Source of the DNA: Halpernia humi
GTDB taxonomy: Bacteria; Bacteroidota; Bacteroidia; Flavobacteriales; Weeksellaceae
Direction: 5' to 3'
Length of the DNA stretch: 64,000 bases
NCBI RefSeq assembly: GCF_900108025.1
Contig: NZ_FNUS01000002.1
Coordinates: 62,001 to 126,000, forward strand
The notes below the pieces were generated by a model. It saw only the letters and a list, made by a program, of their open reading frames with translations. It searched no databases and was not told the origin of the DNA. The translations under genes were made by a program, and so were the position numbers. Position 1 is the first letter of the stretch. Each line of letters begins with the position of its first letter. Shown here one piece after another: positions 1-8,383 of the stretch.

Positions 1-144
1 AAAGTAATTATCGAAAGAAAATCTATCCTTTATCTTGCTGGTACCATTTTGGAATATTCTGGTGGTTTAAATGGAAAAGGTTTTGTTTTTAATAACCCAA
101 ACGCGAGCAGAACCTGTGGTTGCGGAGAGAGTTTTTCACTTTAA
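1..144 (+). CDS. sufA: A-type Fe-S carrier (HesB/IscA/SufA family), C-terminal part
   Basis: The frame is open from the first base of the window and gives the last 47 residues of a HesB/IscA-type protein. It ends with a [10 protein letters not shown] tail that carries the paired cysteines (CxC) of A-type carriers, and the preceding [14 protein letters not shown] stretch is also typical of the family. These proteins bind an Fe-S cluster or iron and pass clusters to apo-enzymes. The stop lies 9 bases before sufB, so the two are probably co-transcribed. The N-terminal cysteine and the start lie outside the window. Naming it sufA rather than iscA is inference from the sufB neighbour. Confidence 0.85.
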   Translation, partial: KVIIERKSILYLAGTILEYSGGLNGKGFVFNNPNASRTCGCGESFSL

Positions 145-153
145 TAAAAGAAT

Positions 154-1599
154 ATGAAATACACAGAAGACGATTTACGCGTTGATTTAGAAAATAAAAA
201 ATACGAATTCGGTTGGGAAACTATTTTGGATTACGAAGAATTCCCAATTGGTCTTAATGAAGATATTGTGCGTGCAATTTCTGCCAAGAAAGAAGAACCA
301 CAATGGATGACGGATTGGCGTTTGGAGGCATTTGCTATTTGGAAAAAAATGGAAGAACCCAATTGGGCAAATGTAAAATATGAAAAGCCAGACTTTCAGG
401 CCATTAAATATTATGCTGCACCAAAGAAAAAACCAGAATTGGCAAGTTTAGATGAAGTAGATCCAGAGTTGCTGAAAACATTTGCGAAACTGGGAATTAA
501 CATACACGAACAAAAAAGACTTTCTGGTGTTGCAGTTGATATTGTGATGGATTCAGTTTCGGTGAAAACAACTTTTACCAAAACTTTAAAAGAAAAAGGC
601 ATAATATTTTGCTCCATTTCTGAAGCAATAAAGGAATATCCAGAATTGGTTCGAAAATATTTAGGAAAAGTCGTTCCTCGTGGCGATAATTTTTATGCCG
701 CTTTAAACTCTGCGGTTTTCTCAGATGGAAGTTTTTGCTACATTCCAAAAGGTGTGAAATGCCCAATGGAACTTTCCACTTATTTTAGAATAAACCAAGC
801 AGGAACAGGCCAATTTGAAAGAACTTTATTAATCGCCGACGAAGGCAGTTACGTGTCTTACTTGGAAGGTTGCACCGCGCCTTCTCGCGATGAAAACCAA
901 TTGCACGCCGCCGTTGTAGAACTCATTGCAATGGACGATGCAGAAATAAAATATTCTACCGTCCAAAATTGGTATCCAGGAGATGAAAACGGTAAAGGTG
1001 GTGTTTTTAATTTTGTAACCAAACGAGGCGTTTGTGAGAAAAACGCAAAAATTTCTTGGACACAAGTAGAAACCGGTTCCGCCGTGACTTGGAAATATCC
1101 GTCTTGTATTTTAAAAGGCGATAATTCTATTGGCGAATTTTATTCCATCGCGGTAACTAATAATTTTCAATATGCAGACACGGGAACAAAAATGATCCAC
1201 ATCGGGAAAAATACCCGTTCCACCATCATTTCAAAAGGAATTTCCGCCGGAAAATCTAACAATTCTTACCGAGGTTTAGTGAAAGTAATGCCGTCTGCAA
1301 AAGGCGCCAGAAATTTTTCACAATGCGATTCTTTATTAATGGGCGATCAATGCGGCGCGCATACATTTCCATACATCGAAATTAAAGATCCGACGGCACA
1401 ATTGGAGCACGAAGCCACAACTTCAAAAATCGGTGAAGACCAAATTTTCTATTGCAACCAACGTGGTATTTCTACGGAAAAAGCGATTGCATTAATTGTA
1501 AATGGTTTCAGCAAAGAAGTTTTGAACAAACTCCCAATGGAATTCGCGATAGAAGCACAAAAATTGTTGGAGATTTCTTTGGAAGGAAGTGTTGGATAA
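154..1599 (+). CDS. sufB: Fe-S cluster scaffold SufB
   Basis: This is a 481-residue SufB, the usual length for the family. SufB pairs with SufD and the ATPase SufC in the cytoplasmic SufBC2D scaffold, on which Fe-S clusters are built from persulfide sulfur and iron. The C-terminal third has the conserved core with [19 protein letters not shown] followed by the [20 protein letters not shown] region that characterises SufB/SufD. The ATG lies 9 bases after the A-type carrier gene. A frameshifted foreign-looking gene and palindromic repeats now separate it from sufC, which may disturb the operon. Confidence 0.97.
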   Translation: MKYTEDDLRVDLENKKYEFGWETILDYEEFPIGLNEDIVRAISAKKEEPQWMTDWRLEAFAIWKKMEEPNWANVKYEKPDFQAIKYYAAPKKKPELASLDEVDPELLKTFAKLGINIHEQKRLSGVAVDIVMDSVSVKTTFTKTLKEKGIIFCSISEAIKEYPELVRKYLGKVVPRGDNFYAALNSAVFSDGSFCYIPKGVKCPMELSTYFRINQAGTGQFERTLLIADEGSYVSYLEGCTAPSRDENQLHAAVVELIAMDDAEIKYSTVQNWYPGDENGKGGVFNFVTKRGVCEKNAKISWTQVETGSAVTWKYPSCILKGDNSIGEFYSIAVTNNFQYADTGTKMIHIGKNTRSTIISKGISAGKSNNSYRGLVKVMPSAKGARNFSQCDSLLMGDQCGAHTFPYIEIKDPTAQLEHEATTSKIGEDQIFYCNQRGISTEKAIALIVNGFSKEVLNKLPMEFAIEAQKLLEISLEGSVG

Positions 1600-1602
1600 A
1601 GT

Positions 1603-1653
1603 TATTAACATTAAGAAGTTAAGTTTAATTTTCTTAAATTCTTAATGTTAATA
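1603..1653 (+). repeat. 21-bp palindromic repeat after sufB (family CATTAAG..TTAAG)
   Basis: Arms at 1603-1623 and 1633-1653 pair with one mismatch around a 9-base loop (AACATTAAGAAGTTAAG against CTTAAATTCTTAATGTT). A smaller palindrome, ATTGATAAATCAAT, lies just downstream near 1668-1681. The same two building blocks recur at 2102-2223 and inside the element at 45274-45491, so this is a dispersed repeat and not only a hairpin. It could also act as a terminator or RNA-stability element between sufB and the next gene. Confidence 0.75.
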
Positions 1654-1695
1654 TTTAAGAAATTGATAAATCAATTCTTTTGAAGAAAATTAAAT

Positions 1696-2099
1696 ATGAC
1701 TAAAGCAGAGGTAACACAGCTTTCTTATGACATTGTAGGATGTGCAATTAAAGTTCATAAAGAATTAGGACCGGGATTGCTAGAAAGTGTTTACGAAATA
1801 TGTTTGGCTTATGAATTAAAGGAAAAAGGATATTTAGTAAATCAGCAGGTTGCTACAAAAATCAATTACGGAAAGATAGAAATTGAAACACCACTAAAAG
1901 TAGATCTTCTAGTAAATGAAATGATTGTTATAGAGATTAAAACGGTTGAAAATTGTTACCTGTTCATCAAGCCCAATTGATGACTTATATGAAAATTTTG
2001 AAAAAGCCTCAAGGTCTTTTAATTAATTTTTATACAGATAATATTACAAAATCTATGATTCCATTGGTAAATGAATATTTTAAAAAATTAAAGGACTAA
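1696..2099 (+). pseudogene. GxxExxY protein gene with a single-base frameshift
   Basis: The first 85 codons match the GxxExxY family: GCAIKVHKELGPGLLESVYE holds the naming motif, and [17 protein letters not shown] precedes a breakpoint near 1950. The ORF then ends early at 1980. Moving to the next frame gives [16 protein letters not shown] and a normal family C-terminus ending at 2097-2099. Adding one A to the A-run at 1949-1952 would give the expected VEKLLPVHQ and join the parts into a protein of about 134 residues. The family resembles PD-(D/E)xK nucleases, but its function is not established. It sits between sufB and sufC with repeats on both sides. A sequencing error in the A-run is the main alternative to true decay. 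Confidence 0.85.
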
Positions 2100-2101
2100 A
2101 A

Positions 2102-2223
2102 TTTAAACATTAAGGAGTTAAGATTTCTCTTAATACGCTTAATAAAAATCAATTTATTGATTTACTTAAACATATAAAAAATAATTTAAACATTCTGAAT
2201 TACTTAATGCCTCAATGTTTAAA
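2102..2223 (+). repeat. Palindromic repeat element between the GxxExxY gene and sufC
   Basis: The ends at 2102-2122 and 2203-2223 are inverted copies with about three mismatches (AAACATTAAGGAGTTAAG and CTTAATGCCTCAATGTTT). The centre holds a second palindrome, AAATCAATTTATTGATTT. End and centre motifs match the repeat after sufB and the core of the element at 45274-45491. There is no coding potential. Confidence 0.7.
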
Positions 2224-2269
2224 AATAAAATGAAAATTAGGAAATATTTTTTAATATTAAAAATATAAA

Positions 2270-3013
2270 ATGCTACAAATTAAAAACTTACACGCCAAAA
2301 TAGAAGACGGCGCAGAAATTCTGAAAGGAATTAATCTCGAAATTAAACCTGGTGAAGTTCACGCCATAATGGGACCAAACGGTGCAGGAAAATCTACACT
2401 TTCATCCGTAATTTCAGGAAAAGATGAATACGAAGTAACCGAAGGCGAAATCATTTTTGAAGGTGAAAATATCAACGAAGACAAACCAGAAGACCGCGCT
2501 CATAAAGGCATTTTTATGTCCTTTCAATACCCTGTAGAAATCCCAGGTGTAACGGTAACTAATTTTATAAAAGCCGCGCTCAACGAAACCCGAAAAGCAA
2601 ACGGTTTAGAAGATATGCCGGCAAAAGAAATGCTCGCTTTGGTGCGCGAAAACTCGGCGAAATTAGATATTAAAAAAGATTTTTTGGCGCGCTCTCTTAA
2701 TGAAGGTTTTTCTGGCGGTGAGAAAAAGCGAAACGAAATTTTCCAAATGCTGATGCTCAATCCAAAACTCGCCATTTTAGATGAAACCGATTCTGGTTTG
2801 GACATTGATGCACTCAGAATTGTTGCAGATGGCGTAAATTCTTTTAGAAATGAAGGAAACGCCGTGCTTTTGATCACGCACTACCAAAGACTTTTAGATT
2901 ATATTAAGCCAGATTTCGTACACGTTTTAGCAGATGGAAAAATCATCAAAACGGGCGATGCATCTTTGGCTTTGGAACTAGAAGAAAAAGGCTACGACTG
3001 GCTTTTAAAATAA
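2270..3013 (+). CDS. sufC: SUF system ATPase SufC
   Basis: This 247-residue ABC-type ATPase has Walker A GPNGAGKS (35-42), signature FSGGEKKR (147-154) and Walker B ending AILDE (168-172) followed by the D-loop region SGLD. The FSGGEKKRNEI signature with its double lysine is typical of SufC as opposed to transporter ATPases. SufC binds SufB and SufD in the cytoplasm and drives the conformational change needed for cluster assembly. No membrane partner is present. The sufD start is 98 bases downstream. Confidence 0.97.
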   Translation: MLQIKNLHAKIEDGAEILKGINLEIKPGEVHAIMGPNGAGKSTLSSVISGKDEYEVTEGEIIFEGENINEDKPEDRAHKGIFMSFQYPVEIPGVTVTNFIKAALNETRKANGLEDMPAKEMLALVRENSAKLDIKKDFLARSLNEGFSGGEKKRNEIFQMLMLNPKLAILDETDSGLDIDALRIVADGVNSFRNEGNAVLLITHYQRLLDYIKPDFVHVLADGKIIKTGDASLALELEEKGYDWLLK

Positions 3014-3111
3014 CTTTTTCCCAAAAAAGCCAAGAGTTTCGGTTTTGTCCCCCAAAAGATAACCCCCAAAACTTTATCATTAAAAAAAACATTCAAGAAA
3101 AATCCCATAAA

Positions 3112-4392
3112 ATGGCATTATTTCAGCAAATAGAAGCACAAAAAGAACTTCTTTCCGGTGAAAAACTACAAAATCTAAATCATTTTTTACAGCAAGGTTT
3201 TCCTACTAAAAAAGATGAAGAATTCAAATATACCAATCTACGCGAAATTATAGAAAAAGACTACAGATTTTCGCCAGATTTAGACTATAATATCACTGAT
3301 AATCAATTGAGTGAACTTCATCTTGGCGAAGCAGATTTTGATTTTATTATTTTCATTAATGGAAAACTTCGCCCAGAATTATCTAAAATCTCTTGGGAAA
3401 AACCAGATTTTTTTAGTTTAAAAAACGCTACGAGCGACGCATCACAAAAGGATGTTTTAAGCCATTATTTTAATTCTATCGCTTCAGAAAAGAACGAGTT
3501 TGTAAATTTGAATTCTGCCTTTCAAACCGAAGGATTTTATTTAAAAGTAAGTAAAAACACCGTTGTAGAAAAGCCAATTCACGTTTTTTATATTTCGCAA
3601 AATCAGAAAGAAAACACCTTTTATAACGTTAGAAATTTACTAATCGCGGAAGAAGGTGCACAAATAGAAATTATAGAAAGTCATCATAATTTTGATGAAT
3701 TTTACACATTTACTAATGCCGTAACCGAAATTTTTGCAGATAGAAATTCCAAAGCAGATTGGCACAAATTGCAGAATGATAGCAGGTTTTCTTACCTTAT
3801 TGATAGCACTTTCGTGAAACAAGAAAGAGACAGTTTAGCCACCGTAAATACCTTTTCTTTTGGCGGAAAATTAACGAGGAATAATCTAGATTTTATCCAC
3901 AATGGCGAGAATATCCATTCATTTATGAACGGAATCACCATCATTGGGCAAGACCAATTGGTAGATCACCACACCGCAGTTCACCACAAAACACCAAATT
4001 GTGAAAGTTATCAAAATTATAAGGGAATTTTTAAGAATAATGCAAAAGGCGTTTTTAACGGGAAAGTTTTTGTGGAACAAGCCGCGCAGAAAACCAACGC
4101 ATATCAGCAAAACAACAATATTTTACTAGACGAAGGCGCCACAATCGACACCAAACCACAACTCGAAATTTTCGCGGATGACGTGAAATGTTCCCACGGT
4201 TGCACGGTCGGTCAACTCAATGAAGAAGCCCTTTTTTACCTTCGCGCGCGCGGTATCGGCTTAGAAAAAGCAAAGGCTTTGCTCCTTTTCGCATTTGCAA
4301 ATGATGCGATGGAAAATGTGGATATCGAGCCTCTGAAATTAAAAATTTCACAACTTTTAGCCAAAAAATTAGAAGTGGACATTCAGTTTTAA
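3112..4392 (+). CDS. sufD: SUF scaffold subunit SufD
   Basis: This is a 426-residue SufD homologue. It has the family N-terminus with GFPTKKDEEFKYTNLREI and the C-terminal core IFADDVKCSHGCTVGQLNEE, including the conserved C-S-H-G-C segment near residues 363-367. It completes the SufBC2D complex with the upstream genes. The ATG at 3112 fits the family start. The expected next genes, sufS and sufE, do not follow; a dispersed repeat begins 11 bases after the stop. Confidence 0.95.
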   Translation: MALFQQIEAQKELLSGEKLQNLNHFLQQGFPTKKDEEFKYTNLREIIEKDYRFSPDLDYNITDNQLSELHLGEADFDFIIFINGKLRPELSKISWEKPDFFSLKNATSDASQKDVLSHYFNSIASEKNEFVNLNSAFQTEGFYLKVSKNTVVEKPIHVFYISQNQKENTFYNVRNLLIAEEGAQIEIIESHHNFDEFYTFTNAVTEIFADRNSKADWHKLQNDSRFSYLIDSTFVKQERDSLATVNTFSFGGKLTRNNLDFIHNGENIHSFMNGITIIGQDQLVDHHTAVHHKTPNCESYQNYKGIFKNNAKGVFNGKVFVEQAAQKTNAYQQNNNILLDEGATIDTKPQLEIFADDVKCSHGCTVGQLNEEALFYLRARGIGLEKAKALLLFAFANDAMENVDIEPLKLKISQLLAKKLEVDIQF

Positions 4393-4403
4393 AAATATTT
4401 TTT

Positions 4404-4499
4404 GGGCGGACATTTCCCGCTCTACACTACAATCTTTTTTTACTCCGCTCCGCTCCGAAAAAAAAGGATTTCCGTTGCGATCGGGGCCGCAATTGGTTC
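4404..4499 (+). repeat. GC-rich dispersed intergenic repeat with central hairpin
   Basis: This block of about 95 bases is much richer in G+C than its surroundings. It begins GGGCGGACATTTCCCGC and has a central hairpin, ATCTTTTTTT paired with AAAAAAAAGGAT around a CTCCGCTCCGCTCCG loop. It resembles a class of intergenic repeats I know from Flavobacteriia, in which a GGGC start and a T-run/A-run hairpin are common. A second, diverged member lies at 56238-56318. It may also work as a terminator for the suf genes. Confidence 0.65.
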
Positions 4500-4523
4500 A
4501 TAAAAAGACTATAATTTTTGAAA

Positions 4524-5030
4524 ATGAAATTAAACCAAATACAATTACACTTAAACGCTTACAAAGAAAACGATCAAATTCTTGATGCAGCCAACTACAT
4601 CGTAGAAAGTTTTGGTTTAGAAAGTGAAAATTTTGCAGGTTTTGATTTTCGCCACGAGCTAGAAGCAAAATCCGTATTATTAACAACAGAAGGCGCACTC
4701 GGCGAAATGCAAACCGTAAAAATCCCGAGAAATTTATTTGATTTTGATTTGCCTTTGGTTCTAAATTTATTGGCGCACGAAATGCTCCACGTTCGCCAAA
4801 AAGAAGTAGGAAAAATTGTAGAAGATAAAAATGAACGAGAATTTCAGGCCTATTATGAAATGCTTTTTCATAGACATTTTCCTCAAATTCCAAATGCATC
4901 ACCGTTTTTTCAGAAACAATTTTCAGAAAAAGCCTTTGAATATTACCGCAGAATGGGCGAAAACTCTCAATTGCAAGCAAAATACAAAGCGCAAAAGGAA
5001 GAAATAGAGAAATTAATTGAAAGTCTTTAA
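4524..5030 (+). CDS. Conserved protein with HExxH motif (putative zinc-dependent)
   Basis: This 168-residue soluble protein has no signal peptide or membrane segment. The sequence NLLAHEMLHVRQK contains HEMLH (H85, E86, H89), the zinc-binding motif of many metallopeptidases. The glutamates in NEREFQAYYE about 17-23 residues later could supply the third ligand. The C-terminus is a charged probable coiled coil. I do not recognise the family. The ATG at 4524 was preferred over an in-frame TTG six bases upstream. The protease idea rests only on the motif. Confidence 0.7.
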   Translation: MKLNQIQLHLNAYKENDQILDAANYIVESFGLESENFAGFDFRHELEAKSVLLTTEGALGEMQTVKIPRNLFDFDLPLVLNLLAHEMLHVRQKEVGKIVEDKNEREFQAYYEMLFHRHFPQIPNASPFFQKQFSEKAFEYYRRMGENSQLQAKYKAQKEEIEKLIESL

Positions 5031-5039
5031 AACTACGGA

Positions 5040-5076
5040 TAAACCTTGTCAAGGTTCAAAACCTTGACAAGGTTTA
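5040..5076 (+). repeat. Inverted repeat of the AAACCTTGTCAAGGTT family
   Basis: Two 17-base arms (5040-5056 and 5060-5076) are perfectly complementary around a CAA loop, and each arm is itself nearly palindromic. Related copies lie at 25014-25032 and 59259-59291. It follows the HExxH gene by 9 bases and may serve as a terminator. The recurrence suggests a dispersed repeat. Confidence 0.75.
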
Positions 5077-5212
5077 AAAAACTTTTTGTTAAATAATTGA
5101 TCTTATTTTTAGTAACATTTCCTTAATTAAGCAGGACTTTCTTTAAAAAAAAATTTCGTGCATTCGTAGCATTATTATTTAAAATTCTTAAATTTACCTA
5201 AACACAAACTCA

Positions 5213-5908
5213 ATGATAAAAAACATTCCCATAGAAAAAATATTATTCCTTGATATTGAGACAGTTCCGAACCATCCAACTTGGGAAACGGTTTCAGAAA
5301 GCGAGCAAAAATTATGGGATAAAAAAACAAAACATCAACGGAAAGAAGATTTCACAGCAAGTGAATATTATGTAGAACGCGGTGGAATAATGGCGGAATT
5401 TGGCAGAATAATTTGCATCAGCGTCGGAATGGTGGAGAAAAATGAAACTTTAAAAATTAAAAGTTTTTCTGGCGATGACGAACTAAAATTATTGCAAGAA
5501 TTTGGTGAAATTTTCAACAGCCCGAAATTGCGCGATGTGATTCTCTGTGCGCACAACGGTAAAGAATTTGATTTCCCTTGGATTGCGCGCCGATTTTTAA
5601 TTAATGGCATGCAGCCGCCACTTCCGTTTCAGATGTTTGGCAAAAAACCTTGGGAAATTCCGCATTTAGATACGATGGAATTGTGGAAATTTGGCGATTA
5701 TAAAAGTTTTGTGTCGCTAGAACTTTTGGCGCATTTATTTGGCGTTCCCACTCCAAAAGACGACATAGACGGCTCTATGGTAGCATCTATTTATCATATA
5801 GAAAAAGACTTGCCGCGGATTGTGAACTATTGCGAGAAAGATGTTTTAACTTTGGCCAATGTTTTCCGTAAAATGCGTCAGGAAGATATTTTAAAACGAT
5901 TTGAATAA
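5213..5908 (+). CDS. Predicted 3'-5' exonuclease, DEDDy type (PolB exonuclease-like)
   Basis: This 231-residue protein has the three exonuclease motifs in order. Exo I is FLDIETVP with D14 and E16, Exo II is HNGKEFDFPW with D120, and Exo III is YCEKDVLTL with Y206 and D210. This is the DEDDy arrangement of the exonuclease domain related to DNA polymerase B, here as a stand-alone protein. It probably trims 3' ends of DNA or RNA using two metal ions; the natural substrate cannot be read from sequence. A TTCGTGCATTCGTAGC repeat lies in the leader at 5155-5170. Confidence 0.85.
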   Translation: MIKNIPIEKILFLDIETVPNHPTWETVSESEQKLWDKKTKHQRKEDFTASEYYVERGGIMAEFGRIICISVGMVEKNETLKIKSFSGDDELKLLQEFGEIFNSPKLRDVILCAHNGKEFDFPWIARRFLINGMQPPLPFQMFGKKPWEIPHLDTMELWKFGDYKSFVSLELLAHLFGVPTPKDDIDGSMVASIYHIEKDLPRIVNYCEKDVLTLANVFRKMRQEDILKRFE

Positions 5909-6099
5909 AATTAAATTTGCAAAATAGAACAAAGTGGGGACATCAATCGCATTTGCCCAAAACCTATAAATAGACGAAGTCAATAATTTATTACGTCTCC
6001 AAATAAATTAAAAGTGATTTGGATTAATTAACAAAAAAGTGTAAAAACCCAGTAAATGATACTAAATAATTATTTTAATGAAAAACAAATATCAGAATT

Positions 6100-6762
6100 A
6101 TGAGATTATTTAAAAATCTATTAGTTCTTTTCAGTGTCGTGTTTTTTTCAACTTTTGCCTTTGCGCAAAAGCCAGAGCGGGGTTTTACCGAAATACTACA
6201 AACCTATTATCTGCATCAGGATAAAGAGGTTGTGCAGAAAACAATTGATTTTGTAAATAAACCTACATCAGAATACAAAAGACTTGAACCAATAATGGTA
6301 GGTTTTTTTGGAGCGCTTTTTTCTAAAGATGCAACTATTAAAAATGAATTTGTTAAGAATATTGATAAAATTTCAAATGTAGATTTCAAAAAATTATTTG
6401 TGTTTTTAAGCGAGACAGATATTAACTCTATTTATGCTAAAGCGCCGCTTTCACCAGCGTTTAATGATATGAATTGGTCCTCATATTTCGCCACTGGAAA
6501 TGTAAAATATTTGGACAAAATAATTTTAAATATTCCTCTTGCTGCAAATACAAATGATTTGACTTTATTTTTAACAGGATCAACCGCAAAATGGTCTTTA
6601 TGTTCAAACGCAAAGCAAGATCAAAAGGTTAAAGAGTATCTTACAAGTGAGGAAAGCAGTAATCCAAGTTTAAAGGAAATATTAGAAAAAAATCCGGATG
6701 AATTCCAAAAAGAATTGATGGATGGTATTATGCGATTCAAGAACAAAGAGCTAAAAAATTAA
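6100..6762 (+). CDS. Secreted protein of unknown function
   Basis: This 220-residue protein has a clear Sec signal peptide (MRLFKNLLVLFSVVFFSTFAFAQ) and probable cleavage after AFA. The mature part is mostly helical in appearance, with no cysteine pairs or catalytic motifs that I can name. It lies 12 bases before the SufT-like gene in the same orientation. It is probably periplasmic or surface-attached; no function is offered. Confidence 0.75.
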   Translation: MRLFKNLLVLFSVVFFSTFAFAQKPERGFTEILQTYYLHQDKEVVQKTIDFVNKPTSEYKRLEPIMVGFFGALFSKDATIKNEFVKNIDKISNVDFKKLFVFLSETDINSIYAKAPLSPAFNDMNWSSYFATGNVKYLDKIILNIPLAANTNDLTLFLTGSTAKWSLCSNAKQDQKVKEYLTSEESSNPSLKEILEKNPDEFQKELMDGIMRFKNKELKN

Positions 6763-6774
6763 GTATAACAAAAA

Positions 6775-7104
6775 ATGAACTACACAGAAGACCAAATTGC
6801 TAAAATAGGCGATAATATAATTTTAGCCCTTAAAACGGTTTACGACCCAGAAATCCCAGTCGATATTTATGAATTGGGCTTAATTTATGACGTACAAATC
6901 TCGGAAATTGGTGAGGTGAAAGTAATTATGACTTTAACGACGCCTAATTGTCCTGTTGCAGAATCTCTTCCGCAAGAAGTAAAAGAAAAAGTAGCTGCCG
7001 TAGAAATGGTAAAAGAGGTAGATTTAGAACTTACATTTGAACCGGCTTGGAATAAAGAAATGATGAGCGAGGAGGCGAAATTTGAACTTGGAATTTTGTT
7101 TTAA
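6775..7104 (+). CDS. sufT: SufT/MIP18-family Fe-S maturation protein (DUF59)
   Basis: This 109-residue DUF59 protein has the family block DPEIPVDIYELGLIYDV (24-40) and the loop TLTTPNCPVAESLP with conserved C59. Members help mature Fe-S proteins, and in Bacteroidota they are usually encoded with suf genes, which fits sufBCD upstream. Here it is separated from sufD by about 2.4 kb of unrelated genes. The name sufT is given by family and context. Confidence 0.85.
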   Translation: MNYTEDQIAKIGDNIILALKTVYDPEIPVDIYELGLIYDVQISEIGEVKVIMTLTTPNCPVAESLPQEVKEKVAAVEMVKEVDLELTFEPAWNKEMMSEEAKFELGILF

Positions 7105-7185
7105 GTCTCGCGCAGTTGACGTAGATTTTTTTATGCAAAAATTACTTTTAATATAATTTTGTCATTAAAATTACTTTAAAAGATT

Positions 7186-7207
7186 GAACTCCTTCGGAGT
7201 TCTTTTT
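7186..7207 (+). terminator. Rho-independent terminator after sufT
   Basis: GAACTCC (7186-7192) pairs with GGAGTTC (7196-7202) around a TTC loop and is followed by five T residues. It fits an intrinsic terminator for the plus-strand unit ending with the SufT-like gene. Confidence 0.75.
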
Positions 7208-7238
7208 CAATATTATTCATTTTTTCTACAAAGATATT

Positions 7239-7257
7239 GCTCCTACGGAGCATTTTT
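7239..7257 (+). terminator. Second hairpin with T-run
   Basis: GCTCC (7239-7243) pairs with GGAGC (7247-7251), followed by ATTTTTA. It is a weaker stem than the one at 7186. It may be a back-up terminator or a copy of a common short intergenic hairpin. Confidence 0.5.
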
Positions 7258-7421
7258 ATTTTTCGGAAAATTCAAAGATAAAATGGTGTAATTTAAAATT
7301 TAATTTTACAAATCTTTGAAAGGATAAAAATGCAATTATAATTCGTGGGTTCGTGGCATAAAAAAAGAAATCCGTTTACATTTTTGTATCTGCTAAATCT
7401 GCGAAAGTTAAAACGCAGCGA

Positions 7422-8270
7422 TTAAAAATGAAATATTTTTTTCGCCAAATTAAAAGCACTTTCAAAATGCAATAAATTTTGCGGAATTTCAATTTTTTCT
7501 GTCGCCATAAAATTAAAAACCTGCTCTGTCGGCATATTTCCGACCAAATCATCTTTTGCAAAAGGGCAGCCGCCAATTCCTCTTATAGCAGAATCAAACC
7601 TACGGCAACCCTCGTCATAAGCGGCTTTTAATTTAATATAAGCATCTTCGTAACGGTTATGAAAATGGGCGCCAAAATTAATTTCAGGATATTTTTTCGG
7701 GATTTTATTAAATAAAAGTGAGATGCTTTCTGGCGTCGCAACACCCGTTGTGTCGGAAAGCAAAATGTTTTTTATACCAATTTCTGAAAACCTTTTTGCC
7801 CAAAAATCTACATCTTCCCATTTCCAAAATTCGCCGTAAGGATTTCCAAAAGCCATTGAAAAATAAATATTTAATTCTTTAGACTCGGCCTTTGCAAGGT
7901 TTGCTATTTTTAAAATAACATTAAATGCTTCCTCTTGTGATTTGTTGGTATTGCGATGTTGGAAGGTTTCAGAAATAGAAAACGGAAATCCCAGAATATC
8001 GATATTTGAATGTTTTAATGCTTTTTCTGCGCCCCGAAAATTGGCTACAATTACCGAAAGTTTGGTGTTAGAAAGAGATTTATCAATTTCATCTAGCACA
8101 ATCCCCGAATCTCTCATTTGCGGAATGGCTTTTGGCGAAACGAAACTACCGCAATCTAATACATCAAATTTTACCGCCATTAGTGCATTAATGTAGTCTA
8201 TTTTTTGCTGAGTTGGTATAAAACTTCCCCAACCTTGCATGGCATCTCGTGGGCATTCGGTCAAAAACAT
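7422..8270 (-). CDS. mvaB: Hydroxymethylglutaryl-CoA lyase
   Basis: This 282-residue HMGL-like TIM-barrel protein starts MFLTECPRDAMQGW, the metal- and substrate-binding first strand with the D-A pair. It contains GAHFHNR with the metal-binding histidines and the loop RGIGGCPFAKDDLVGN with the catalytic cysteine. HMG-CoA lyase cleaves 3-hydroxy-3-methylglutaryl-CoA to acetyl-CoA and acetoacetate in leucine degradation. The gene stands alone on the minus strand and is divergent from the polysaccharide exporter. Confidence 0.93.
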   Translation of the reverse strand: MFLTECPRDAMQGWGSFIPTQQKIDYINALMAVKFDVLDCGSFVSPKAIPQMRDSGIVLDEIDKSLSNTKLSVIVANFRGAEKALKHSNIDILGFPFSISETFQHRNTNKSQEEAFNVILKIANLAKAESKELNIYFSMAFGNPYGEFWKWEDVDFWAKRFSEIGIKNILLSDTTGVATPESISLLFNKIPKKYPEINFGAHFHNRYEDAYIKLKAAYDEGCRRFDSAIRGIGGCPFAKDDLVGNMPTEQVFNFMATEKIEIPQNLLHFESAFNLAKKIFHF

Positions 8271-8352
8271 GTATTAAAATCTTTGATTTCAAATATAAGA
8301 TTTTAAAACCTAACACAATATTTCATTAGAATATTAATTAAAAAATAATCGT

Positions 8353-8360
8353 TATTTTTG
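8353..8360 (+). promoter_or_regulatory. Candidate -7 box (TATTTTTG) before wzm
   Basis: TATTTTTG matches the Bacteroidota -7 consensus TAnnTTTG and lies 23 bases before the TTG start of the exporter permease gene. I see no clear -33 TTG at the usual spacing. It is a plausible start for the long plus-strand polysaccharide transcript. Confidence 0.45.
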
Positions 8361-8383
8361 CTCACTTAAACACAAACACACTT

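Larger units (their letters stand above)
7105..7421. other. 317-bp intergenic region between sufT and HMG-CoA lyase
   Basis: There is no coding potential. It holds two GC-capped hairpins (listed separately) and a TTCGTGGGTTCGTGGC element at 7342-7357 that is nearly the same as one at 5155-5170. The two flanking genes converge on it, so it is expected to hold terminators for both strands. Confidence 0.7.

Noticed and set aside
1949-1960. Programmed frameshift in the GxxExxY gene
   Set aside because: The A-run is only four bases and there is no slippery heptamer or stimulatory structure that I can see; decay or a sequencing error is simpler.
1600-2269. Repeats around the GxxExxY gene as a CRISPR array
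   Set aside because: There are no regularly spaced identical repeats, no unique spacers and no cas genes; the structure is palindromic.
4498-5052. 184-codon minus-strand ORF opposite the HExxH gene
   Set aside because: The plus-strand frame has a motif, sensible composition and a good start; the minus frame is rich in Phe/Leu/Arg as expected of a shadow.
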